This document shows positions 42,669 to 51,221 of a stretch of 64,000 bases of DNA, in pieces (the first letter of the stretch is position 1; each line of letters opens with the position of its first letter). A model generated the notes under the pieces. The model did no database searches and was not told where the DNA came from. It saw only the letters and a list, made by a program, of their open reading frames with translations. Where the stretch lies: assembly GCF_017744555.1 (NCBI RefSeq), contig NZ_JAGIBD010000005.1:62001-126000 (forward strand). The letters run 5' to 3'. The stretch comes from Cellulomonas sp. (GTDB lineage: Bacteria > Actinomycetota > Actinomycetes > Actinomycetales > Cellulomonadaceae). The translations under genes and the position numbers were made by a program.

Positions 42669-44000
42669 ATGGACCGCTACCTCGTGCCCGGAGACGTCGC
42701 GAGCGCGCTCGGCACTGCCGGGTACCGGGTCGTCGGCACGGTCGGCCGCGACGGCACAGGATTCGCCGCGCGGCCCGTCGACGGCTCGGACCGGGGCGTC
42801 GAGCTGCACGTCGTCGCGACCGCAATCGACGACGTCATGCGTTCCCGCATCGCCCGGCTGCGGGCCCTGCGGCACGACCACCTGGTGCGGCTCCTCGACG
42901 CGGTCGAGCTGTCCCCGGGACGTGTGGGGCTCGTCGTGGAGCCGGCCGACGGGGTGACGCTCGACGAGCTCCGGGCGGCGCGCGCGCCGCTGTGCGACGG
43001 CGAGGCCGTCACGGTCACGGTGCCCGTCGCGGGCGCCCTGGCAGCACTGCACGACGCGGGCCTCGCGCACGGCATGCTCGACGCCTCGAGCGTCGTCGTC
43101 CGGCCCGACGGCCGTCCCCTGCTCACCGACCTGCGCGCCGCCGTCCTCGGGCGGGGCACGCCCGACTCGGACGTCACGCGGTTGCTGGCGACCGTGCTCG
43201 GCCAGATGGCGGGCGCCGACGCGCACCTCGCGTCCGACCCCGACGGGCCGACGCTCCGCGACGCCTTCGAGGAGCTGCTGCACACCCCGGAGATCCACCC
43301 GTCGCAGGTCGTCGACGCGTGCTTCCGGGTGGCCGAGCCGGAGGCCGTACGACTGCCGGACGCGGGAACCCGTGCGGCGGCCGACCTCGTCCGGGCTGCG
43401 CACCGTGGTCCCGACCCCGGCCGACCGCGGCGACGCGACCGGCGGCGACGCAGCGGGATCCGGGCGACTCTCATCGGGAGCGCCGCGCTCGTGCTCGTGG
43501 CGGCCGCGGGAGTAGCCGCCATCCGGATCGCCGCGCCCGCCGACGATGCCGCGGCTCGCGCCGACGGGCGGCCGGCGGAGGTCGCCGCCACGTCAGACGT
43601 CGACGCGGTCCACGACCGGTCCGACCCGGTCGGGGCCGCCGTCGAGCTGAGCCGGCGTCGCTCGGACCTGGTGGCGGCGGCCGACGGCGGTGCGCTCACG
43701 CAGGCCGAGGTCGACGGCGGTCCGGCGTTCACCGCGGACAGCCGCGTGGTCGCGGAGCTGGCGGGCGCTCACCTCGAAGGGCTGTCCGTGGCCGTCGCCG
43801 ACGCGCGACCGATCGACGCGCCGGCGCCCGGCCTCGACGCGCAGGTCGTCGTCACGACGTCGATGTCGGCGCACGCACGTGTCTCCGCGGACGGCACGAG
43901 CCGCGTCGACGTGCCCGCCACGGCCGAGCGGACCGTGGTCCTGGGGCTGCGCTGGACCCACGACGGCTGGCGGGTCTGGGACGTCACCGCGCCCGGCTGA
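42669..44000 (+). CDS. Membrane-anchored pseudokinase
   Basis: 443 residues. The N-terminal part (about 1-240) follows a bacterial Ser/Thr kinase fold: YRVVGTVGRDGTGFAARP stands for the glycine loop, LRHDHLVRLLDAV for the C-helix end, GLVVEPADGVTLDEL for the hinge. The catalytic HRDxKxxN is replaced by AHGMLDASSVV, the DFG by TDL, and no VAxK-type Lys is visible. An Arg-rich segment, one transmembrane helix (about 270-292) and an extracytoplasmic domain follow. ATG 42669 is chosen because TTCGAT lies seven bases before it; ATG 42660 is possible. Confidence 0.75.
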   Translation: MDRYLVPGDVASALGTAGYRVVGTVGRDGTGFAARPVDGSDRGVELHVVATAIDDVMRSRIARLRALRHDHLVRLLDAVELSPGRVGLVVEPADGVTLDELRAARAPLCDGEAVTVTVPVAGALAALHDAGLAHGMLDASSVVVRPDGRPLLTDLRAAVLGRGTPDSDVTRLLATVLGQMAGADAHLASDPDGPTLRDAFEELLHTPEIHPSQVVDACFRVAEPEAVRLPDAGTRAAADLVRAAHRGPDPGRPRRRDRRRRSGIRATLIGSAALVLVAAAGVAAIRIAAPADDAAARADGRPAEVAATSDVDAVHDRSDPVGAAVELSRRRSDLVAAADGGALTQAEVDGGPAFTADSRVVAELAGAHLEGLSVAVADARPIDAPAPGLDAQVVVTTSMSAHARVSADGTSRVDVPATAERTVVLGLRWTHDGWRVWDVTAPG

Positions 44001-44015
44001 CGACGCCCGGCGAGG

Positions 44016-44906
44016 TCAGCCCGCGTCGACCAGCCACGCGGACGCCGACGCGAGGTCCGGGTGCACAGGCCGGAAGCCGCTGGCGTCGAGCGCCGCCGGG
44101 ATCGCGCGGATGGAGCCGAGCACCTCGGACGAGAAGTCGCCGAGCAGCGCCCGGAGCGCGAAGGCCGGCACCGGGACGGCCGCAGGGCGGTGCATCGCCC
44201 GCGCCAGCGCGCCGATCACGTCGGCGTTGCGGTCGGCGCGCGTCACCAGGTTCACCGGGCCATGAACAGGGGCGCCGAGGAGGTGCTCGATGGCCCGCAC
44301 CTCGTCGGTCAGCGTGATCCACGGCCAGAACTGCCGACCCGAGCCGAGCCGCCCACCGAGGCCGACCCGCAGCAGGGGGAGCAGGCGCCCGAGCGCCCCG
44401 CCGTGCGGCCCGAGCACCACTCCCGTCCGCAGCAGCACCACCCGGGTGCCCGCGTCCTGCGCGGGGGCGGTCGCCGCCTCCCACTGCCGCACGACGTCGG
44501 CGAAGAACGTCGTGCCCAGCGGCTCGTGCTCGTCGATCTCGACCTCCCCGCGGTCGCCGTACGCGCCGATCCCCGAGGCCTGCAGCAGCACGCGCGGCCG
44601 GTCGTCCAGCCCTGCGAGCGTCACGGACAGCAGCTCGGTGGTGCGCAGCCTCGACGACAGCACCACCTGCTTGCGGCGTGCGGTGAGGGGCCGGCTCCCG
44701 GCGTTGACGCCCGCGAGGTCGACCACCGCGTCCGCCGCACGCAGCACCTCCGGATCCAGGCGCCCCCGGTCCGGGTCCCAGGCGACCTCGTCGGCCGACC
44801 GCGGGGCGCGTCGGACCAGCACCCGCACCTCGTGACCCTCGGCCCGCAGGTGCGGGACGAGGGCGCTGCCGATGAAGCCCTGGGAACCGGCGACCACCAC
44901 GCGCAT
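44016..44906 (-). CDS. TIGR01777 family epimerase (NAD-dependent epimerase-like)
   Basis: 296 residues of the SDR superfamily: nucleotide loop VVVAGSQGFIGSALVPHLRA, then ADAVVDLAG, LLQASGIGAYGDRGE (catalytic Tyr) and the DUF1731 C-terminal block PAFALRALLGDFSSEVLGS. Its substrate is unknown; related proteins are cell-division inhibitor SulA-like in annotation only. TAGGGT (complement of 44913-44918) lies six bases before ATG 44906. In mycobacteria a similar gene (Rv2216) also lies next to the E2 gene. Confidence 0.9.
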   Translation of the reverse strand: MRVVVAGSQGFIGSALVPHLRAEGHEVRVLVRRAPRSADEVAWDPDRGRLDPEVLRAADAVVDLAGVNAGSRPLTARRKQVVLSSRLRTTELLSVTLAGLDDRPRVLLQASGIGAYGDRGEVEIDEHEPLGTTFFADVVRQWEAATAPAQDAGTRVVLLRTGVVLGPHGGALGRLLPLLRVGLGGRLGSGRQFWPWITLTDEVRAIEHLLGAPVHGPVNLVTRADRNADVIGALARAMHRPAAVPVPAFALRALLGDFSSEVLGSIRAIPAALDASGFRPVHPDLASASAWLVDAG

Positions 44907-44983
44907 GCGGTCACCCTAGGGTGCGTTCCGGCAGCGCACGCGCCGGCCACCGGTCGGCGCCGCGGACGCGGCGTGCGAACGCG

Positions 44984-45019
44984 CGAAGGCCCGGGTCCCA
45001 CGAGGGGCCCGGGCCTTCG
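44984..45019 (-). terminator. Terminator hairpin of sucB
   Basis: CGAAGGCCCGGG and CCCGGGCCTTCG form a perfect 12-bp stem with a 12-nt loop, 32 bases past the sucB stop and before the epimerase promoter. Confidence 0.75.
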
Positions 45020-45051
45020 TCAGGCGTGACCGGCGAACCGGCGCCGATGCG

Positions 45052-46851
45052 TCAGAGGCCGACCTCGGACTCGAACGCGCCCTCCTCGATACGGGCCTTG
45101 ACCGCGGACAGGTACCGCGACGCGTCCGCACCGTCGACCAGGCGGTGGTCGTAGGACAGCGACAGGTAGCACATCGACCGGATCGCGATGACCTCGGCAC
45201 CGTCGGCGTCCTGGATGACGACCGGGCGCTTGACGATCGCACCGGTGCCGAGGATCGCCGACGTGCCGCCAGGGACGATCGGCGTGTCGATGATCGCGCC
45301 GCCCGAGCCCGTGTTCGTCACGGTGAACGTCGCACCGCTCAGCTCGTCCGGACCGACCTTGTTGCCACGCGTCCGACCGGCGAGGTCGACGATCTTGCGC
45401 GACAGGCCCGCGAGGTTGAGGTCACCCGCGTCGCGGATGACCGGCACGACGAGGCCGCGCTCGGTGTCGACCGCGATGCCGACGTTCTCCTGGGCGTGGT
45501 ACGTGATCGTGTTGCCCTCGAGCACGCCGTTGACCTTGGGGTAGGCCTTGAGCGCCTCGACCGCGGCCAGCACGAAGAAGGGCAGGAACGTGAGGTTGAC
45601 GCCCTCGCGCGCCTTGAAGTCCTCCTTGGCACGGGCCCGCAGGCGCGCGACCTTCGTGACGTCCACCTCGACCACCGTGGTCAGCTGCGCCTGGCTGTGC
45701 AGGGCCTCGACCATGCGCTCGGCGATGATCTGACGCAGGCGGCTGGCCTTCTCCGTGGTGCCGCGCAGCGGCGACACCGATGGGACGCTCGGGGCCTTGG
45801 CGGCCGCCGGAGCGGCGGGAGCTGCAGCCGGGGTGGGCGCCGCGGCGGCGGCCTTGGCGGCCTCCGCCTTGGCGGCCGCCTCGAGGACGTCCTCCTTGCG
45901 GATGCGGCCGCCGACGCCGGTGCCCGTGAGCGTGGCGACGTCGACGCCCTTGTCCGCGGCGAGCTTGCGGACCAGCGGCGTGAGGTAGCTGCCGGACGCG
46001 GCGGGTGCCGGAGCAGCCGGCGCCGCGGAGGTGGCCGGCACCGGCGCGGGCACCGGGGCCGGGGTGGGCCCGGCGGCCGACTCCTGCTCGGCGGCCGGCT
46101 CGGGCGCCGTCTGCGGCTCCGGCGCGGACGGAGCAGGCGCAGGCTGAGCGGGAGCGGCAGCCGGCGCCGGGGCGGCGGCCTGGGGCGCGGCGTCGGAGCC
46201 GATGATCGCGAGCGTCGCACCGACCTCGACCGTCTCGTCCTCCTGGACGAGGATCTGCTGGACGGTGCCGGCCACGGGCGACGGGATCTCGGTGTCGACC
46301 TTGTCGGTCGAGATCTCGAGCAGCGGCTCGTCGACCTCGACGGTGTCACCGACGGCCTTGAGCCAGCGCGTGACGGTGCCCTCGGTGACGGACTCGCCGA
46401 GGGCAGGCAGCGTGACGGGCTCGCCGTCGCCACCACCGGCGGCGGGCTGCTGCGGGGCAGCCTGCTCGGCGGCCGGCGCGGGTGCGGCCTGCTCGTGCTC
46501 CTCGACGGGCTCCTGCGCGGGCGAGGCGGCCGCGGCCGGCTCCTCGGCGGGCGCCTGCTGTTCGGCAGCCGCCGGTGCGGCCTCCTCCTGCGCGGGAGCG
46601 GCGCCGCCGCCCTCGCCCGAGCCGATGACGGCGAGCGTCGCGCCGACCTCGACCGTCTCGTCCTCCTGGACGAGGATCTGCTCGACGACGCCCGCGAACG
46701 GCGACGGGATCTCGGTGTCGACCTTGTCGGTCGAGATCTCGAGCAGGGGCTCGTCGACCTCGACGCGGTCGCCCACGTTCTTCAGCCAGCGGGTGACGGT
46801 GCCCTCGGTGACGGACTCACCGAGAGCGGGCAGCTGCACGTTGTCGGACAT
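45052..46851 (-). CDS. sucB: 2-oxoglutarate/pyruvate dehydrogenase E2 (dihydrolipoamide acyltransferase)
   Basis: 599 residues: two lipoyl domains (about 2-78 and 145-220, each with the [13 protein letters not shown] loop and its lipoylated Lys), Ala/Pro-rich linkers, an E3-binding domain ([15 protein letters not shown] to GRIRKEDVL, about 295-335) and a catalytic acyltransferase domain with the terminal [14 protein letters not shown] (catalytic His-Asp). In mycobacteria the homologue (DlaT, Rv2215) serves pyruvate dehydrogenase despite its sucB name, so either complex is possible. It follows lpdA by 27 bases. Confidence 0.93.
   Translation of the reverse strand: MSDNVQLPALGESVTEGTVTRWLKNVGDRVEVDEPLLEISTDKVDTEIPSPFAGVVEQILVQEDETVEVGATLAVIGSGEGGGAAPAQEEAAPAAAEQQAPAEEPAAAASPAQEPVEEHEQAAPAPAAEQAAPQQPAAGGGDGEPVTLPALGESVTEGTVTRWLKAVGDTVEVDEPLLEISTDKVDTEIPSPVAGTVQQILVQEDETVEVGATLAIIGSDAAPQAAAPAPAAAPAQPAPAPSAPEPQTAPEPAAEQESAAGPTPAPVPAPVPATSAAPAAPAPAASGSYLTPLVRKLAADKGVDVATLTGTGVGGRIRKEDVLEAAAKAEAAKAAAAAPTPAAAPAAPAAAKAPSVPSVSPLRGTTEKASRLRQIIAERMVEALHSQAQLTTVVEVDVTKVARLRARAKEDFKAREGVNLTFLPFFVLAAVEALKAYPKVNGVLEGNTITYHAQENVGIAVDTERGLVVPVIRDAGDLNLAGLSRKIVDLAGRTRGNKVGPDELSGATFTVTNTGSGGAIIDTPIVPGGTSAILGTGAIVKRPVVIQDADGAEVIAIRSMCYLSLSYDHRLVDGADASRYLSAVKARIEEGAFESEVGL
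46195..46410 (-). repeat. Lipoyl-domain repeat, copy 2
   Basis: The 72-codon segment encoding the second lipoyl domain differs from copy 1 (46618-46833) at only six amino acids, and the nucleotide sequences are also very similar, including third positions. Confidence 0.8.
46618..46833 (-). repeat. Lipoyl-domain repeat, copy 1
   Basis: First lipoyl domain of sucB, a direct repeat of 46195-46410, with low synonymous divergence that suggests duplication followed by gene conversion. Confidence 0.8.
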
Positions 46852-46878
46852 GACCGCGTGTCTCCTTCGATCGTGTGG

Positions 46879-48261
46879 TCAGTTGTGAGCGTGCAGCGGC
46901 TTGCCGGCGAGCGCCAGGTGGGCCTCGCCGAGCGCCTCGTTCTGCGTGGGGTGGGCGTGGATCAGGGCGGCCACGTCCTCCGGGTAGGCCTCCCAGTTCA
47001 CGATGAGCTGGCCCTCGCCGATGAGCTCGCCGACGCGGTCGCCGATCATGTGCACGCCGACGACGGGGCCGTCCTTCTGGCGCACGAGCTTGATGAAGCC
47101 GGCCGTGTCGAGGATCTTGCTCTTGCCGTTGCCCGCGAGGTTGTACTCGAGCACCTCGACGGCGTCCTCGCCGTGGACCTCCTTCGCGGCGGCCTCCGTG
47201 AGACCGACCGACGCGACCTCGGGGTGCGAGTACGTGACGCGCGGGATGCCGGACTCGACGATCGCCGGGGGGTTGAGCCCGGCGATCTGCTCGGCGACGA
47301 AGATGCCCTGCGCGAACCCGCGGTGCGCGAGCTGCAGGCCGGGCACGATGTCGCCCACGGCGTAGATGTTGCCGACGCCCGTGTGCAGGCGCTCGTCCGT
47401 GATGACGAAGCCGCGGTCGAGCGTGATGCCCTGCTCCTCGTAGCCGAGGCCGCCGGTGCGCGGACCGCGGCCCACGGCGACCAGCAGCACGTCGGCGTCG
47501 AACGTCTTGCCGTCCTCGAGCGAGACGTGCACGCCGTTGTCGTCCTGCGTGACGCCGGAGAAGCGGACGCCGAGGTTGAACGCGATGCCGCGCTTGCGGA
47601 ACGCACGCTCGAACGCCTTGGAGAGGGCGACGTCCTCGTTGGGGACGAGGTGGGGGAGCGCCTCGATGATCGTGACGTCCGCGCCGAACGACTTCCACAC
47701 GCTCGCGAACTCGGAGCCGATGACGCCGCCGCCGAGGATGATCGCCGACTTCGGCACCCAGTCCAGCTTCAGGGCCTGGTCGGACGTGATGACACGGCCG
47801 CCGATCTCGAGGCCCGGCAGCGACCGCGCGTACGAGCCGGTCGCGAGCACGATGTGCTGGCCGGTGTAGCGGGTGCCGTCGACCTCGACGGCGTCGGGCC
47901 CGCCGAGGCGACCCGTGCCCTCGACGACGGTGATCTTGCGGGACTTGATGAGCCCCTGCAGGCCCTTGTACAGGCCGCCGATCACGGTGTCCTTGTACTG
48001 GTTGACACCGGCCATGTCGATGCCCTCGAGCGTGGTCTTCACGCCGAAGTGCGCACCGTCGCGCGCGTTGTCCGCCAGCTCGGCGGCGTGCAGCAGCGCC
48101 TTGGTCGGGATGCACCCGTTGTGCAGGCAGGTGCCGCCGACCTTGTCGGCCTCGATGAGGGCCACGGTCTTGCCGAGCTGTGCGGCACGGAGGGCGGCTG
48201 CGTAGCCGCCGCTCCCTGCGCCCAGGACGACGATGTCGAAAGCGGTGCCGGTGTCGGCCAC
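46879..48261 (-). CDS. lpdA: Dihydrolipoyl dehydrogenase
   Basis: 460 residues, the E3 flavoprotein that reoxidises lipoyl groups. FAD loop FDIVVLGAGSGGYAAA, redox disulfide C45/C50 in GGTCLHNGCIPTKALL, NAD loop AIILGGGVIGSEFASVW and the C-terminal catalytic HAHPTQNE (His-Glu pair) are all present. GTG 48261 is chosen because GAGGAG lies six bases upstream; a TTG two codons earlier is unlikely. It is transcribed with sucB. Confidence 0.96.
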   Translation of the reverse strand: MADTGTAFDIVVLGAGSGGYAAALRAAQLGKTVALIEADKVGGTCLHNGCIPTKALLHAAELADNARDGAHFGVKTTLEGIDMAGVNQYKDTVIGGLYKGLQGLIKSRKITVVEGTGRLGGPDAVEVDGTRYTGQHIVLATGSYARSLPGLEIGGRVITSDQALKLDWVPKSAIILGGGVIGSEFASVWKSFGADVTIIEALPHLVPNEDVALSKAFERAFRKRGIAFNLGVRFSGVTQDDNGVHVSLEDGKTFDADVLLVAVGRGPRTGGLGYEEQGITLDRGFVITDERLHTGVGNIYAVGDIVPGLQLAHRGFAQGIFVAEQIAGLNPPAIVESGIPRVTYSHPEVASVGLTEAAAKEVHGEDAVEVLEYNLAGNGKSKILDTAGFIKLVRQKDGPVVGVHMIGDRVGELIGEGQLIVNWEAYPEDVAALIHAHPTQNEALGEAHLALAGKPLHAHN

Positions 48262-48440
48262 GTGCAACTCCTCATACGCAGGCGTGTGGTCTCGAGCTCG
48301 CCGACCATCTTGTCATCCCGGCCGGGTGGGAACGACCGTGGCGACCTGCAGATCCGTGTGACCCTCGGAACAGTCGTCCCATGACTGGTGCTCCAGGCAC
48401 CCGTCGGGGGGAGCCCCTCGGCCCTGACAGACGGGGCGGC

Positions 48441-48446
48441 TACCCT
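48441..48446 (+). promoter_or_regulatory. Leaderless-type -10 (TACCCT) for the 113-residue conserved protein
   Basis: TACCCT with eight bases to ATG 48455. The rest of 48262-48440 holds the divergent lpdA leader with its ribosome binding site; I see no other gene there. Confidence 0.45.
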
Positions 48447-48454
48447 CGACCGCC

Positions 48455-48796
48455 ATGGGCCTGTTCTCGCGCCGACCTCGTCCGACGCCCACCGACGTGC
48501 CGAGCGACAAGGCGGCCAAGGACGCGACGATCGCGCACCTCACGGACTTCGTCGCGACCCGCGTCGGGGTCGAGGCGTACGTCGAGCCGCGCACCACGGC
48601 CGCGCCGATGACGGTCATGCTCGTCGCGACCGACGGCGAGTGGACGCGCCGGCGGGTCCCGGACGAGAAGGCCGCGGTCCAGCTCGCCCGGGACCTGGAC
48701 ATCCCGGTGTACGACGTGCAGCGCGTCGGCTATCCCCAGCGCATGCGCGACTACAACTCGCGCCAGAAGATCCTGCGCAAGCGCGGCGTCGTCTGA
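48455..48796 (+). CDS. Conserved actinobacterial protein of unknown function
   Basis: 113 residues, no recognised domain. Arg/Pro-rich N terminus (MGLFSRRPRPTPTD), a helix KDATIAHLTDFVATRVGVEAYVE, a central beta pair MTVMLVATDGEWTRRRVP and a basic C terminus ending RQKILRKRGVV. It lies between lpdA and pepA in many related genomes as far as I recall, so it is probably a real and conserved gene. Weakly oxidoreductase-like annotations exist for such proteins without evidence. Confidence 0.7.
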   Translation: MGLFSRRPRPTPTDVPSDKAAKDATIAHLTDFVATRVGVEAYVEPRTTAAPMTVMLVATDGEWTRRRVPDEKAAVQLARDLDIPVYDVQRVGYPQRMRDYNSRQKILRKRGVV

Positions 48797-48823
48797 CGCA
48801 GGCCCGGGCTCCCGGGCTCCACG

Positions 48824-48863
48824 ACGACGGCCCTGCCCCGCCGTCGCAGGACCGGGCCGTCGT
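48824..48863. terminator. Bidirectional terminator between convergent genes
   Basis: ACGACGGCCC and GGGCCGTCGT pair perfectly over 10 bp; a nested CCTGC/GCAGG stem fits inside the 20-nt loop. It separates the 48455 gene from pepA, which face each other. A smaller GCCCGGG-CT-CCCGGGC dyad lies at 48802-48817. Confidence 0.7.
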
Positions 48864-48872
48864 GCGCTGGTG

Positions 48873-50354
48873 TCAGGCCCCGGCGCGCGCCTCGATGAGC
48901 TGCAGCAGCGTGCGCACGCCCACACCGGTGCCGCCGACGGGCGTGTACCCGTGCGCGCTCTTCTCGTTGAACGCCGGACCGGCCACGTCGAGGTGCGCCC
49001 ACGGCGTGTCGCCGACGAACTCCTGCAGGAACACGCCGGCGGTGAGCATCCCGCCGAACCGGTCCCCGATGTTCGCGAGGTCGGCGACCTTCGACTTGAG
49101 GCTCGCGCGGAGCTCGCCGGGCAGCGGCATGGGCCAGAACTGCTCGCCGCTCGCGTCGGCGGCCGCGACGACCTCGGCACGCACGTCGTCCGTGCCCATG
49201 ACGGCCGACACGCGGTGGCCGAGCGCGACGAGCTGCGCGCCCGTGAGGGTCGCGATGTCGATGACGACGTCCGGGTTCTCCTCGACGGCGGCGACGAGGC
49301 CGTCGGCCATCACGAGCCGACCCTCGGCGTCGGTGTTGAGGACCTCGACGGTCTTGCCGCCGCGGATCGTCAGGACGTCCGAGGGGCGCTGCGCCGTGCC
49401 GGACGGCATGTTCTCGGCGAGGCAGAGCCACCCGGTGACGGCGACCGGCAGCTCGAGCCGCGCGGCCGCGACGACCGTGTGCAGCACGGCGGCGGCCCCC
49501 GCCATGTCGGACTTCATGGCCTCCATGCCGGCCGCGGGCTTGATCGAGATGCCGCCGCTGTCGAACGTGATGCCCTTGCCGACCAGCGCGACCTTGGCCT
49601 TCGGGCGGGACGGCGCGTAGGCGACCTTGACCAGGCGCGGGCCGCGGACCGATCCCTGACCCACGCCCACGAGCCCGCCGTACCCGCCGGCCGCGAGGGC
49701 CTTCTCGTCGAGCACGGTGACCTTGACGCCCTTGGCGCCCGCGTCCTTGACGGCGGCCTTGGCGGCGTCGGCGAACGCGGCGGGGAACAGGTCGTTGGGG
49801 GCGGCGTTCACGAGGTCGCGCGTGGCGTGCACCGCGGCGGCGATCACCTCGGCGCGCTGGACGGCGTCCTTCGCGGCGCGGGTGCGGCCGAGCGACGTGA
49901 CGACCTCGAGGTCGCGCACGGCCGCGCGGGTGTCGTCGCCTGTGCGGTACCGGTTGTACGCGTAGGCGCCGAGCAGACCGCCTTCGACGACGGCCGCGAG
50001 GGAGTCCTGGTCGTCGGCGGGCAGCGCCAGGGCGACGGTCCCGGTCCCGGTGAGCTCGCGCGTCGCGGCACCCGCAGCACGGCGCAGGATCTCGGGCGTG
50101 ACGGACGTCGCGGCGCCGACGCCGGTGAGCACCAGGACGGAGGCGTGCAGGCCGGTGCCGGGCACGCGGCGGACCTCGTCGGCTGCGCCGGTCACGCCCA
50201 GCGCGGCGCCGTCGCGCTCGATCGCAGTGCGCAGGTCCTTCGGCAGCCACGCGCCGCCGAGCACGCGCGGGGTGCCGTCCTTCTGGGCGACGGCCACGAC
50301 CACGGCGTCGACGGCGAGGCGGGCAGGGTCCTGTGAGGTCAGCGTCACGGTCAC
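48873..50354 (-). CDS. pepA: Leucyl aminopeptidase (M17)
   Basis: 493 residues. It removes N-terminal residues from peptides using two metal ions. Metal and catalytic motifs: VALVGKGITFDSGG (Lys, Asp), MKSDMAGAA and VLNTDAEGRLVMAD, the M17 signature with Asp, Glu and Arg. TACGAT (complement of 50361-50366) is six bases before GTG 50354, fixing the start although the frame stays open far upstream. Homologue of mycobacterial pepB, in the same neighbourhood near the E2 gene. Confidence 0.95.
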   Translation of the reverse strand: MTVTLTSQDPARLAVDAVVVAVAQKDGTPRVLGGAWLPKDLRTAIERDGAALGVTGAADEVRRVPGTGLHASVLVLTGVGAATSVTPEILRRAAGAATRELTGTGTVALALPADDQDSLAAVVEGGLLGAYAYNRYRTGDDTRAAVRDLEVVTSLGRTRAAKDAVQRAEVIAAAVHATRDLVNAAPNDLFPAAFADAAKAAVKDAGAKGVKVTVLDEKALAAGGYGGLVGVGQGSVRGPRLVKVAYAPSRPKAKVALVGKGITFDSGGISIKPAAGMEAMKSDMAGAAAVLHTVVAAARLELPVAVTGWLCLAENMPSGTAQRPSDVLTIRGGKTVEVLNTDAEGRLVMADGLVAAVEENPDVVIDIATLTGAQLVALGHRVSAVMGTDDVRAEVVAAADASGEQFWPMPLPGELRASLKSKVADLANIGDRFGGMLTAGVFLQEFVGDTPWAHLDVAGPAFNEKSAHGYTPVGGTGVGVRTLLQLIEARAGA

Positions 50355-50414
50355 CGCTCGATCGTATGCGGTCGGTGCGGGTGCACCCGTGCACCGCCGG
50401 TACGGTGTGGTCCC

Positions 50415-50777
50415 GTGATCGTGCCCCTCGCCCTGCTCGTCGTGCTGCTGTGCGTCGTGCTCGCAGGGTGGGCGACGTGGTTCGTCGTCCGCGACCGCGC
50501 CGTCGTGCTGCGCCAGCTGTGGGGCGGAGCGGTCGTCGAGACCGTGCTGGTCGTGCAGGCCGTCGTCGCCGCCGTGCTCGCCGCCACCGACCCGCCCGAG
50601 GGGCTCAGCGGCGGGCTGTTCTGGGGCTACGTCGTCACGCAGGCGATCGTCCTGCCGTTCGCGGCCGCGTGGGCGTTCGCCGAGCGGACCCGGTGGAGCT
50701 CGGTGGTGCTGCTCGTCGCCGCGCTGACCGTGGCCTTCCTCGAGTACCGACTGCTCCAGATCTGGGGGACCGTGTGA
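50415..50777 (+). CDS. Small four-helix membrane protein, unknown
   Basis: 120 residues with four hydrophobic helices (about 2-22, 38-58, 70-88, 95-113). No conserved motif recognised. TACGGT at 50401-50406 lies eight bases before GTG 50415. Its stop overlaps the start of the next gene (GTGA, 50774-50777), so the two form a coupled pair upstream of pyrD. Confidence 0.68.
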   Translation: MIVPLALLVVLLCVVLAGWATWFVVRDRAVVLRQLWGGAVVETVLVVQAVVAAVLAATDPPEGLSGGLFWGYVVTQAIVLPFAAAWAFAERTRWSSVVLLVAALTVAFLEYRLLQIWGTV

Positions 50778-51217
50778 CCGACCAGCGTCCGCCGCATCGC
50801 GCGACCGGGACCGGCCCGGGACGCCTGCTCGTCGCCGTCTACGGCATCCTCGCGCTCGCTGCGACCGCCCGGGGCGTCTACCAGGTGGCGACCAAGCTCG
50901 ACGAGGCACCGGTCGCGTACCTCCTGTCGCTGGCGTCGGGCGTCGTCTACGCCGTCGCGACGTTCGCTCTCGCCACGGACCGGCGCCGCCTCGCCTGGAT
51001 CACGGTCGGCATCGAGACCGTCGGCGTGCTCGTCGTCGGCACGCTGTCGCTCGTCGACGTCGGCGAGTTCCCGGACGAGACGGTGTGGTCCGGGTTCGGC
51101 CAGGGCTACGGGTACGTGCCGCTCGTGCTCCCGTTCCTCGGTCTGTGGTGGCTGTGGTCGACGGGCCGCACCCGCGCGGACGACCGGGCGCCGGGGGCCA
51201 CCGACCACCTAGGGTGA
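50774..51217 (+). CDS. Small membrane protein upstream of pyrD, unknown
   Basis: 147 residues, four hydrophobic helices (about 17-40, 48-68, 77-97, 112-130) and a polar C-terminal tail. The conserved-looking VYGILALAATARGVYQVATKFD-like start (here KLDEAPVAYLLS) and YGYVPLVLPFLGLWWLW resemble small actinobacterial membrane proteins of unknown function found beside pyrD. Its stop overlaps the TAGGGT -10 element of pyrD. Confidence 0.7.
   Translation: MTDQRPPHRATGTGPGRLLVAVYGILALAATARGVYQVATKLDEAPVAYLLSLASGVVYAVATFALATDRRRLAWITVGIETVGVLVVGTLSLVDVGEFPDETVWSGFGQGYGYVPLVLPFLGLWWLWSTGRTRADDRAPGATDHLG
51210..51215 (+). promoter_or_regulatory. Leaderless -10 (TAGGGT) for pyrD
   Basis: TAGGGT with six bases to GTG 51222, overlapping the last codon of the upstream membrane gene. 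Confidence 0.6.
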
Positions 51218-51221
51218 AGGC

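Noticed and set aside
48265-48267. TTG start for lpdA
   Set aside because: GTG 48261 has GAGGAG at ideal spacing and sits just before the FAD loop.
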